DNA from: an uncultured beta proteobacterium
Lineage (GTDB): Bacteria; Pseudomonadota; Gammaproteobacteria; Burkholderiales; SG8-41
Assembly (NCBI GenBank): GCA_903905655.1
Contig: CAIVHG010000108.1
Coordinates: 1-51,919 of the forward strand
Direction: 5' to 3'
Length of the DNA stretch: 51,919 nt
Shown here: in pieces, positions 8,273 to 16,623 of the stretch
Numbering within the stretch: the stretch's first letter is position 1
Layout: each line of letters begins with the position of its first letter
Translations under genes and position numbers: made by a program
The notes under the pieces: generated by a model
What the model was told of the DNA's origin: nothing
Seen by the model: only the letters and a program-made list of their open reading frames with translations
The model's database searches: none

Positions 8273-9232
8273 TTACTCTGCCTTGATGCCGGCTTCCCCG
8301 ATCACTTTGCCCATGCGCGCCATTTCCGATTTCATCGCCGTATCCAGCTCTTCCGCAGAAGTGCCGACGGTCTCCAGTCCGTATTTCAGGAATTTTTCTT
8401 TGACCTCATGCCTGCTCAGGGACTGAACGATCTCACGGTTCAACCGGTTGACGACCGATGCAGGAGTTTTGGCGGGAGCGAATATCGCTTGCGTCGATGT
8501 CGCTTCGTAGCCGGGCACGCCGGAGGCTGCCACGGTAGGCACACCGGAAAACAACGCGGACGGCTCTTTGGTCGTGACCGCAAGCGCCCGCATCCGGCCC
8601 GTGTCCAGATAAGACGAAATCGAACTCTGAGTCGCAAACATCACCTGCACTTCGCCGGAGATCAGCGCAGTGACCGTCGGCGCCGAGCCCTTGTAGGGAA
8701 TGCGCACGATGTTGACCCCTGCCATGGCCTTGAATAATTCGGCCGCGAGATGATTGGAAGCACCCGTTCCGCTCGAAGAATAATTAAGCACACCGGGTTT
8801 GGCTTTGGCCAGAGCAATGAGTTCCCGAACAGTCTTGACCGGCAACGATGGATGCACGACCAGCACATTTGGCGCCCGCGTCAGCAGCGAGATCGGAGTG
8901 AAGTCCCGCACCGGATCGTAGTTGAGCTTCTGCAACAGCGGCCCGATCCAGAAGGGATCCGCGGCGACCAGCAGGCTGTAACCGTCCGGCGGAGACTTGG
9001 CCACGTTCTCCATGCCAATCAGCAAGGGCCGGTTGTCGGCGACCACGCTCTGTCCCAGCGCGGGCGCAAGCTCCTGCCCGATGAGGCGCGTCACCATATC
9101 GACCGTGCCCCCTGCCGGAGCAGTGACGATGCGTATGGATTTGCTCGGATATTCCTGGGCGCGCAGGACACCCGCACCCAAGACCATCAGGCCGACTGTG
9201 ATCGCACATGCAGCAAAGCGCGTCTGCGGCAT
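8273..9232 (-). CDS. Bug/TctC periplasmic binding protein, W-x-x-P subgroup
   Basis: A 319-residue receptor with a Sec signal peptide cleaved near LRAQ-EYPSK and the family blocks IRIVTAPAGGTVDMVTRL, PPDGYSLL, VVHPSLPVKTVRELIALAKA and a C-terminal KVIGEAGIKAE. Bug proteins bind carboxylic acids or amides in the periplasm with a two-lobed fold and usually deliver them to a TctAB membrane pair or act as sensors. This copy carries FWIGPLLQ in the segment after the first lobe loop, shared with seven other copies in this window. A GGAG precedes the ATG. It lies 71 nt downstream of a selenoprotein gene on the same strand, so the two probably share a transcript. Confidence 0.93.
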   Translation of the reverse strand: MPQTRFAACAITVGLMVLGAGVLRAQEYPSKSIRIVTAPAGGTVDMVTRLIGQELAPALGQSVVADNRPLLIGMENVAKSPPDGYSLLVAADPFWIGPLLQKLNYDPVRDFTPISLLTRAPNVLVVHPSLPVKTVRELIALAKAKPGVLNYSSSGTGASNHLAAELFKAMAGVNIVRIPYKGSAPTVTALISGEVQVMFATQSSISSYLDTGRMRALAVTTKEPSALFSGVPTVAASGVPGYEATSTQAIFAPAKTPASVVNRLNREIVQSLSRHEVKEKFLKYGLETVGTSAEELDTAMKSEMARMGKVIGEAGIKAE

Positions 9233-9303
9233 AAATTACTCCGATGGAGGCAAATTGAAACTATACGCTAACGCGGACACTGCGGCGCGCAAACAGCAGC
9301 GCA

Positions 9304-11016
9304 CTATCTCTGCTGCGCCGCCGCTAGCAGCGTATCCCAGCGCTTTGGCAACCCGATCTTCCTGCTGGTCGCGTAGCCCTGCTTGAAGTTCTGCCGCAGC
9401 ACGCAGCAGCGATTGCGCGTTGGATCGCCCGTCACCACCACCAGCCATTGGGTCTGAGGAAGCATGAGCGGCACGAGTCTCTGAGGATCGTCGGACTCGG
9501 CCCAGGCCGCGGGCAGCACGCCGCGCTGCACCAGATCTTTGAGCGTGGTCCCGCGCGGATACGCATTGCCCAGGCACATCTGGCGCTCGAACTCCTGCGC
9601 GCGCTCCACGGCATGCTTCATGATGTAGTCGTTGAGCATTTGCTTGGAGTATCCGGCCTGCGCGATGAGCGTAGCGATGACGGGGGTGAGCAGCAGCACA
9701 TGGGTTTCAACGTAGCCCTCCGCCGCCTCGTAGGGATGGATCGTGCGCTTCACCGTATCGACGATGTACTCCAGATGCTGCTCGGCGCTCTCGCCCGCGG
9801 TGGAGAACGGATCACTCACCGCACGCACCGAAGTCAGCGTGACGACGCTGTCATCAGGGCTAAAGCCGCGGGTCACGTGCAGCGGCTGCCAGCCGATGTC
9901 CGCGCACACCGGATCGTTTTCCGGCAGCACGGCGCGGAACATCTGGCCGAAGGTCGCCATGTCGGTCGTGCCCGGCAGAAAGCGCAGCACGTTGCGGCAG
10001 AACAAACGATAGAAGCGCCCGATGCTGGTGTTCGCCTGATTGCCCGGGCGCTGCACGCCTATTCCGCGATTGAAGCCCAACTGCTCGGCAATCGGGCCGT
10101 TGAGGATGATCATCGCCTCCCAGCCCGGCGTGCTGCCGCCGTGCTTCACCGCGTACTGCGGATCGGCCATCACTTCCACGATCGCGATCAGGATCGGCAT
10201 GTAATCGGGAAGGCAGCCTGCCATCACGCCATTGACCGCCACTTTCCACACGCTCGCTTGCGCCTGGCTCGGGTGCATCGCACCCAGCACCTCGTCGGGC
10301 GAACGGTCGGTATACTTTAGAAACGCCTCCACCTTCTCCAACGTCGGCGGCACGATCGGCAGCCCGTCGCTCCAGGTCTGGTCGTAGAAATAGCGGTTCA
10401 CCTCTTCGAAGCTGCCGCGGAACACGATGTCGCGGTCGGCCGGGCACGCCTCGCGCGACTTGCGCACAGGCTGCTGGTGCGTGAGCTGCTCGACGATCTG
10501 GTTCACCAGATCGTCCTCGATGTTCTTGGCGACGGTAGCGTCCGAGTGCGTCGAGATGACCCCGGGATAGGTGGCGACGCGCATGTTCTCCAGCCCCGCG
10601 TTGCGGGCGATGGACTTTACGCTGTTGGTGAATCCCTTGATCGCGATGGTGACGCTCGGGACTCCGGTGTTTTCAGCGACGATGCTGGCGCGCGAACTCG
10701 CGGCCGTGCAGCTCCCTCACCCGGCGTTGCCGGAGATGACGGCGTCGACCTTCAGCGCCTTGAGCTTGCCGGGGAGCGCGTTGATGACCTCGGACTCGGC
10801 GGGGCCATAGGTATCGCCGAACTCACGGTGCGGAATGATCTTGATATTGGGGAAATGCTTCACCAGCGCGCGCCCCAGCACTCCGAAAGTGAAGTCGGTG
10901 CCGAACTTGTGGTTGGAAAGTTCGGCGATCGTCATGCCATCGAGCGTCGCCAGCGGCGGCGCCACCGGCTTTTCATTTTGCGTGGGCATGCCCAGCGGAT
11001 ACACGACTTCGTACAT
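9304..11016 (-). CDS. UGSC-domain selenoprotein fused to a large unassigned C-terminal domain (Sec at residue 100)
   Basis: The frame from the ATG at 11016 (AGGGG upstream) is interrupted once, by TGA at 10719-10717, and then stays open to 9304. Both halves are in the same frame and continuous in character. Read as selenocysteine, the junction is VISGNAG-U-GSCTAASSRASI, the U-x-x-C motif of UGSC (seleno)proteins, in a strand-turn-helix setting. The 570-residue protein has an N-terminal UGSC domain (about 1-185) and a C-terminal domain (about 200-560) with SDGLPIVPPT, KVAVNGVMAGCLPDYMP and LNGPIAEQL. A stem-loop starts 11 nt after the TGA. The U-x-x-C suggests a redox or nucleophilic role, probably in the cytoplasm since no signal is seen; the reaction is unknown. 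A Bug receptor gene follows. Standard gene callers would start at an internal ATG such as 10584. Confidence 0.87.
10687..10719 (-). promoter_or_regulatory. Predicted bacterial SECIS element with UGA codon, first selenoprotein gene
   Basis: UGA (10719-10717) is followed by 11 nt and then a stem GGCCGCG / CGCG-c-GCC (7 bp with one bulged C) closing an AGUU loop at 10698-10695. The guanine in the second loop position and the distance from UGA match what SelB recognises in bacterial SECIS hairpins. The element lies inside the coding region and encodes GSCTAASSRA. Confidence 0.7.
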
Positions 11017-11210
11017 GCGATACCCCTAGTTAAAAGCATTTGGCACAACGGACGCGCGCGGCGATTCTGTGCTCGCGCAAACTCCGTACTCAGAGCTTGG
11101 GCGCCAGCCGCATTATGCATTACTTGAGCAGAGTTGCGATATACTGCACACACTGATGCGCGCCTGCGCCAGCCCACCGAGCACGCACCCTTTTTAATCA
11201 GGGGAAACAC

Positions 11211-12194
11211 ATGTCCAAACATCGTTTAAGCACGTCCCTGGTTCAGACATTGGCGATCGCCGCCTGCGCTGCCGCGAACATTGCCTGCGCCGCGGACGCA
11301 TACCCCTCCCGTCCCATACGCTTCATCGTTGCGCAGCCGCCGGGCGGCGGCACCGATGTCACGGCCCGCATGCTCGCGCCCAACCTCGCGGAAAAACTCA
11401 ATCAGCAGGTGGTCGTCGACAATCGCGGCGGCGCGGGCGGCATCGTCGGAACGGAAACCGCGGCCAAGTCGCCGCCCGACGGCTATACCCTGCTGTTGGG
11501 CTATACCGGCGCGCTCTCGATCAATCCCAGCCTGTACTCGAAGCTGCCGTACGATCCGGTGCGCGACTTCGATACCGTGAGTCTCGCGATCTCCAGCCCG
11601 TACGTGCTGTTTGCCAACCCCAAGGCCCCGGTCAACACCGTTGCCGACATCATCGCGCTCGCCAAGGCCAAGCCGGGCACGCTCGCATTCGCTTCCGCCG
11701 GCAACGGATCGCTCGCCCATCTGGCGCTCGAGTGGTTCAAGCTCGAGACCGGCACCAACATCATTCACGTCCCCTATAAAGGCGGACAGTCGCTGACTGC
11801 AGTGCTCTCGGGCGAAGTGCACCTGACTTTCGGCAGCGTGGTCGCGTGGCTGCCTCAGGTGAAGGCCGGGCGCCTCAAGGCGATCGCGGTGACGAGCAAG
11901 TCGCGCTCGCGTGCGCTGCCCAATCTGCCGACGGTCGCTGAATCGGGCGTGCCTGGCTTCGAGGCGATCAACTGGTTCGGCGTGGTCGTGCCTCACGGCA
12001 CGCCGAAGCCCATCATCGAAAGGCTTCATGGCATCATCGCCGCACACATCAAGTCGCCCGCGATGTCCGCCAAGCTCGCGGAGGACGGCACCGACCCGGT
12101 CGGCAGCACGCCCGAGGAATTCTCGGCGCTGATCAAGGCGGAAATCAAACGCTGGGCGACAGTGGTGAAGCAGTCCGGCGCAAAAGTGGATTGA
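11211..12194 (+). CDS. Bug/TctC periplasmic binding protein, classical type
   Basis: A 327-residue receptor preceded by AGGGGAAACAC. Its signal peptide runs to about ACAADAYPS. It carries RFIVAQPPGGGTDVTARML, KSPPDGYTLLLGYTGAL, SINPSLYSKLPYDPVRDF, VPYKGGQSLTAVLSGEV and the family end RWATVVKQSGAKVD. It lacks the W-x-x-P motif and resembles the ordinary TctC clade. The stop lies 15 nt before the ATG of a selenoprotein gene, so the two are almost certainly co-transcribed, which suggests the selenoprotein acts on the ligand or on a product of its breakdown (inference). The gene is divergent from the first selenoprotein gene; the 194-nt gap between them should hold both promoters. Confidence 0.94.
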   Translation: MSKHRLSTSLVQTLAIAACAAANIACAADAYPSRPIRFIVAQPPGGGTDVTARMLAPNLAEKLNQQVVVDNRGGAGGIVGTETAAKSPPDGYTLLLGYTGALSINPSLYSKLPYDPVRDFDTVSLAISSPYVLFANPKAPVNTVADIIALAKAKPGTLAFASAGNGSLAHLALEWFKLETGTNIIHVPYKGGQSLTAVLSGEVHLTFGSVVAWLPQVKAGRLKAIAVTSKSRSRALPNLPTVAESGVPGFEAINWFGVVVPHGTPKPIIERLHGIIAAHIKSPAMSAKLAEDGTDPVGSTPEEFSALIKAEIKRWATVVKQSGAKVD

Positions 12195-12209
12195 TAGGAG
12201 CACGCAAAA

Positions 12210-13835
12210 ATGAACGAGCAGATTCGTGTCTACGATCCCGTGGCGACCGGCTCGGTTGCCACGCGCGTCACCAGCCATCCGCTCGCCGGGCTGGGCGGAA
12301 AAGTCATCGGCTTCGTCGACAACGCGAAACCGAATTTCCAGTATCTGGTGGACGATCTGGGCGCGCTGTTGATGCAAAAGTACGGAGTTGCCGAGATCGT
12401 CAAGCATCGCAAGCGCGGCCAGGTTCCCATGGGCGACGCAGTCGCCGATGAGTTGGCGGAGAAATGCGATGCCATCATCGCCGGCTCCGGCGATTGAGGG
12501 TCCTGCACGTCGTGGAGTATCCACGACTCGGTAGAAGCAGCAAAGCGCGGGCTGGCATCGCTGACAGTGGTGACCACTGCGTTCACCGGCCTCGGCCACG
12601 CCCAGGCCAAAGCGCTGGGCCATCCCGAACTGCCGCTCGCGGTCATACCGCATCCATTCGGCCTGCGCACGCGCGCTGAAGTCACGGCGCTCGCAGCGCA
12701 ATGCGTGGACGAGGTCGCTCGCCTGCTGTGTGAAGCCGGCGCAGACGCTGAATCTGGCAAAGCGCAAGCAACTGCGCGCGCAAAACGTGCGCAACTCGTC
12801 GATGCGCCGCTCGACACTGACGGATTCAACATGCTGTGCATGGAGCGGCAATGGGGCGACGGGCTGCCGGTGATTGCGCCCACGCCTGAAAAAGTCGCCG
12901 CCATGCTACGCCATACCAAGCGCGCTCCCGATGAAATCGTTGCCAGGATCGCGCCGGCGTACGGCGCCGCAACCGTCGAGTACATTGCCATCAATGCCGT
13001 GATGGCGGGCTGTTACCCCGAATATCTGCCGGTGCTGATCGCCGCCGCGGAGGCCATGGGAGATCCGGCGCTCAATCTGCAGAGCATGCAGGCGACCACC
13101 AATCCTGCGGCAGTCGGGCTCATCCTCAACGGACCGCTCGCACAGCGGCTCAAGGTCAACAGCGGCGGCAATTGCCTGGGGCCGGGCACCTGGGCCAATG
13201 CGACCCTGGGGCGCGCTGTGCGCCTGATACTGCAGAACATCGGCGGTGGACTACCGGGTGACATGGACAAATCCACGCACGGCCAACCCGCGAAATTTAC
13301 CTTGTGCTGCGCGGAGAACGAAGCCGCCAATCCATGGGAGCCGCTGCACGTCGAGCGCGGTTATGCGCCCGAGGACAGCACGATCACCCTCATCGGCGCG
13401 CTCGGCACCTGGAACATGAACACGCACGCCAAAGACGCGCCCGATTTATTGCGCGTCATCGCCGACACCATGACCTACCCCACCGGCAGCGATTACGTCA
13501 ACGGCGGAGCGCCGTGGCTCATGCTCTGCCCTGAGCATGCACATATACTCAAGCAGGCCGGCCTGAGCAAGGCCGACGTCAAGCGTCAGCTTTGGGAATT
13601 GTCCAAGCTTGCGGCAACGCGACTGTCGGCAAAAGACCTGGGGCGCGTGCAGGCCGACCGGCGCGCTGAACTGGGAGAGATCGTGCGCGAGACCATGCTG
13701 CCGATCTCGGTGAAACCCGAGGACATCACCATCGTCGTCGCCGGTGGCACCGGCACGCATTCGGTTTATCTGCCGGCATCGGGCCGCGTGCATTCGGTGA
13801 CGCGCAAGATCACGATCGACAAGCCTCGTGAATAG
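12210..13835 (+). CDS. UGSC-domain selenoprotein fused to a large unassigned C-terminal domain (Sec at residue 96)
   Basis: ATG at 12210 is preceded by AGGAG. The only interruption of the 541-residue frame is TGA at 12495-12497, read as IIAGSGD-U-GSCTSWSIHDSV. A perfect 8-bp hairpin begins 11 nt after it. N-terminal part (about 1-185): UGSC domain with VIGFVDNAKPNFQYLVDDLG and, after the Sec, SLTVVTTAFTGLGHAQAKAL. C-terminal part (about 205-541): WGDGLPVIAPTPEKV, IAINAVMAGCYPEYLP, LILNGPLAQRL, ANATLGRAVRLILQNIGG, CCAENEAANPWEPLHV. The cysteine in NAVMAGC is conserved in all three copies here and may form part of a second active site. The gene follows a Bug receptor by 15 nt and precedes a ThDP enzyme by 65 nt on the same strand. 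The function is unknown; a redox or C-S/C-Se type chemistry is inferred only from U-x-x-C. Confidence 0.9.
12495..12527 (+). promoter_or_regulatory. Predicted bacterial SECIS element with UGA codon, second selenoprotein gene
   Basis: UGA at 12495-12497, an 11-nt spacer, then a perfect 8-bp stem GTCGTGGA (12509-12516) / TCCACGAC (12520-12527) around a GUA loop. If the top A-U pair opens, the loop is AGUAU with G second, the arrangement preferred by SelB. The loop lies about 20 nt after the UGA, like the E. coli fdhF element. This is the clearest of the three hairpins. Confidence 0.82.
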
Positions 13836-13900
13836 CCGCGGTCCCGAAAATTGTTGAATAGATACCGTTCACCACGTCAATAAAAAGAGAGGGTAAATCG

Positions 13901-15538
13901 ATGAGCCGAATGACTGGAAGCCGTTACTTTGCCGAGGCCATGAAAGGCTATGGCGTGACACATCTTTTTTACGTGAACACGATCGTCCCTCCGGCAATGC
14001 TGGAGATGGACAAGGTGGGGGTCACGCGGGTGATCACTCACGGCGAGAAAGCGGCGGCGTACATGGCGGATGGTTACGCCAGGGCCTCGCACCGGCCCGG
14101 CATATGCCTTTCCCAGGACATCGGCACGACCAATTTGGCAGCGGGCGTGCGCGACGCCTACATGGGGTCTTCTCCGGTCATCGCCATTACCGGCGGCCAG
14201 AGCGACCAACTGCGCTATCGTCATGACTACCAGAATGCGGAGGACTTCGCGATCTGGGACAGCGTCACGAAGGCCAATTTCTCCGTCGATTCGGTCGAAC
14301 GCTTCCCCGACCTGCTGCGCCAGGCGTTTCGGGTTTCCACGAGCGGCTCGCCCGGCCCGGTGCACCTGGAACTGCGCGGAAAGGCCGGCCAGCTGCTCGA
14401 TCGCGAGGCCGATTTCAACCTCACCTTCGAACCGCAGTTCATGCGCTTCCCCGCGTTTCGGCCGGAGGCCGAGCCGTCTGCTGTGAAGGCAGCGGTGGCC
14501 GCGCTGACCGAGGCTGCTAAGCCGATTATCGTCGCTGGCGGCGGCACCGTGTCCTCCGGCGCGGGTGCGGAAGTTTTGAAGCTGGCGGAACTGTTATCGA
14601 TCCCGATTGCAACCAGCCTGAATGCGAAGGCAATGGTGCCCGACGACCATCCGCTCGGGGTCGGCGTGTGCGGCAGCTATTCGCAATGGTGCGCGAACAA
14701 GGCGATCGCAGCGGCGGACCTGGTATTCTTCATTGGCACCCGGACCGGCGGGCAGACGACGAACAACTGGCAGACGCCGAAAATCGGCACGCGTGCAATT
14801 CAGCTCGACATCGATCCCGAGGAGTTGGGGCGCAACTACCCGAACCTCGTATCGTTGCACGGCGATGCTAAGGTGACGCTGCTGAAACTCATTGCGGCAG
14901 TGGAGAGAAAGCCGCTGCGGACCGAATGGCTGAAGCAGGCACGCGGTTACGTGAGCGATTTCTGGGCAGAAAGCGATCCATTGCGCAACTCGGACGCGGA
15001 ACCGATCCGGCCGGAGCGGATCGCCAAGGAAATGGAGGACTGCCTGCCGTCTGACGCGACAATCGTCGTCGACACCTTCCACGCCGCGATGTGGACCGCG
15101 CAGATGATTCGCATGAAGAAGGGCCAGAGCTACCTGCGGTGCGCCGGCAGCATGGGCTGGGCGTTTCCTGCCACGATCGGAGCGAAAGCGGCGCTTCCCG
15201 GAAAACCGGTGATCGGCTTTTGCGGCGATGCGGGTTTCTACTACCACATTGCCGAGCTGGAGACGGCCGCACGGCTGAACCTCAACATGGTGATGGTCGT
15301 GAATAACAACTTTTCCGGCAGCGTGGTGGAGACGGTGCGCTTCGACAAGTCGGTGAATTTTGCGAAGACAGCCGAGTCGCTGGGCTGCATGGGCATTCGC
15401 GTCGACAAGCCGAAGGATATTCGCAAAGCGCTGGAGAAGGCGCTCGCCTCTGGGCGACCGGCGGTGGTGGAAGTGCTGAGCGATGTCGAGGTCACGGCCA
15501 AGCGCGGCTGGACGCCGCCTCGCCCCAGCGGCGCGTAA
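13901..15538 (+). CDS. ThDP-dependent enzyme, acetolactate synthase-like
   Basis: A 545-residue member of the acetohydroxyacid synthase/pyruvate oxidase superfamily. The N-terminal pyrimidine-binding domain has the catalytic glutamate at residue 49 (VITHGEKAAAYMADGYARAS); the central domain (about 190-320) is of the DHS-like FAD/ADP-binding type; the C-terminal pyrophosphate domain has the metal motif FCGDAGFYYHIAELETAARL ending in VVNNN. It therefore performs a 2-oxo acid decarboxylation or ligation, but the substrate is not predictable. GAGAGGG precedes the ATG. It lies 65 nt after a selenoprotein gene and 85 nt before two Bug receptor genes, so it may belong to the same catabolic unit. Confidence 0.88.
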   Translation: MSRMTGSRYFAEAMKGYGVTHLFYVNTIVPPAMLEMDKVGVTRVITHGEKAAAYMADGYARASHRPGICLSQDIGTTNLAAGVRDAYMGSSPVIAITGGQSDQLRYRHDYQNAEDFAIWDSVTKANFSVDSVERFPDLLRQAFRVSTSGSPGPVHLELRGKAGQLLDREADFNLTFEPQFMRFPAFRPEAEPSAVKAAVAALTEAAKPIIVAGGGTVSSGAGAEVLKLAELLSIPIATSLNAKAMVPDDHPLGVGVCGSYSQWCANKAIAAADLVFFIGTRTGGQTTNNWQTPKIGTRAIQLDIDPEELGRNYPNLVSLHGDAKVTLLKLIAAVERKPLRTEWLKQARGYVSDFWAESDPLRNSDAEPIRPERIAKEMEDCLPSDATIVVDTFHAAMWTAQMIRMKKGQSYLRCAGSMGWAFPATIGAKAALPGKPVIGFCGDAGFYYHIAELETAARLNLNMVMVVNNNFSGSVVETVRFDKSVNFAKTAESLGCMGIRVDKPKDIRKALEKALASGRPAVVEVLSDVEVTAKRGWTPPRPSGA

Positions 15539-15623
15539 AGCGCAAGCGGAAAGCGGTTTCGAAGTGACCTTGCAAGATCACGCATGACAAATCGATTAAA
15601 CCGGTTTACAGGAGGACTGGAAC

Positions 15624-16616
15624 ATGGCGACTCGCTTAATAAGTTATGCACGGCCACTATTGACAGCGCTAACGGTGCTTGCGTTGGCGTCTGCTGAGGC
15701 GTCGGCACAGGACAACTATCCCAGCCGGCTGATACGGATCATCGTGCCCACCGCGCCCGGCGCCCCCAGCGATATCAGCGCCCGCCTGATCAGCGAAGGA
15801 ATGTCCAAACGCTTGGGCCGGCAGGCGGTGGTGGTGGAGAACCGCGCCGGCGCAGGCACCATCATCGGCAGCGAGATCGTCGCCAAGGCGCCCGCCGATG
15901 GCTACACGCTGCTCGCAAGCGCAAGCCCGCTCGCCATCAATCCGGCGTTCTTCAAAAAGATACCATACGACGCATTGCGCGACTTCGTGCCGATCACGGA
16001 ACTGGTATCCGTGCCTAACCTGATTGTCGTGCATCCCTCGTTGCCGGTGAAATCAGTGAAGGATTTGATCACGTTCGCAAAGGCGCGGCCCGGCAAGGTG
16101 CAATATGCCTCGGCGGGCTATGGCACCAACCCGCACCTGGCGATGGAGTTATTCTCGATGATGGCGCAGATCCGTTTGATCCATGTTCCCTACAAGGGCG
16201 GCATGCCGGGCTTGATCGATCTACTCGGCGGTCACGTCGCGCTCATGGCCACGGGCAGCATGTCGGTGGCCATTCCTCACGTCCGAACCGGCAGGCTGCG
16301 CGCGCTGGGCGTCACTACCGCCGCCCGCATCCAGACCCTGAGCGATGTTCCCACCATTTCCGAGGCGGGGCTGCCGGGCTACGAAGCGGTGCAGTGGGCC
16401 GGCCTGCTGGCGCCGGCAAAGACACCGCGCGAAATCATCGACAAGCTGCACAAGGAAGTGGTCGCGATTCTGCGTTCGCCGGAGGCCAGGGCTCGCCTTG
16501 CCGAAGAGGGGTGCGAGGTGATTGTAAGCTCGCCCGATGAGTTTGCCGCTTTCATGCAGACGGAAACCGTAAAGTGGGCGAAAGTGGCGAAAGCAGCTGG
16601 AATCCAACCGGAGTGA
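15624..16616 (+). CDS. Bug/TctC periplasmic binding protein, classical type
   Basis: A 330-residue receptor with a signal peptide ending near SAQDNYPS. Recognisable blocks are RIIVPTAPGAPSDISARLIS, VVVENRAGAGTIIG, KAPADGYTLLASASPLAINP, VHPSLPVKSVKDLI, VPYKGGMPGLIDLLGG and the end VKWAKVAKAAGIQPE. GGAGG lies about 10 nt before the ATG. The next receptor gene starts 7 nt after its stop, so the two are coupled. Two adjacent receptors without a membrane component suggest different ligands feeding one TctAB pair encoded elsewhere. Confidence 0.94.
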   Translation: MATRLISYARPLLTALTVLALASAEASAQDNYPSRLIRIIVPTAPGAPSDISARLISEGMSKRLGRQAVVVENRAGAGTIIGSEIVAKAPADGYTLLASASPLAINPAFFKKIPYDALRDFVPITELVSVPNLIVVHPSLPVKSVKDLITFAKARPGKVQYASAGYGTNPHLAMELFSMMAQIRLIHVPYKGGMPGLIDLLGGHVALMATGSMSVAIPHVRTGRLRALGVTTAARIQTLSDVPTISEAGLPGYEAVQWAGLLAPAKTPREIIDKLHKEVVAILRSPEARARLAEEGCEVIVSSPDEFAAFMQTETVKWAKVAKAAGIQPE

Positions 16617-16623
16617 TCTACTC

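Noticed and set aside
12495-12497. TGA as an ordinary stop or a nonsense mutation
   Set aside because: The same codon occurs at the same motif in three diverged genes, each followed by a hairpin at 11 nt, and the downstream frames are intact.
11226-12851. A 541-residue open frame on the minus strand, opposite the receptor and second selenoprotein genes
   Set aside because: It is antisense to two well supported genes, is rich in Arg/His/Asp as expected for a shadow frame in GC-rich DNA, and has no family similarity or ribosome site.
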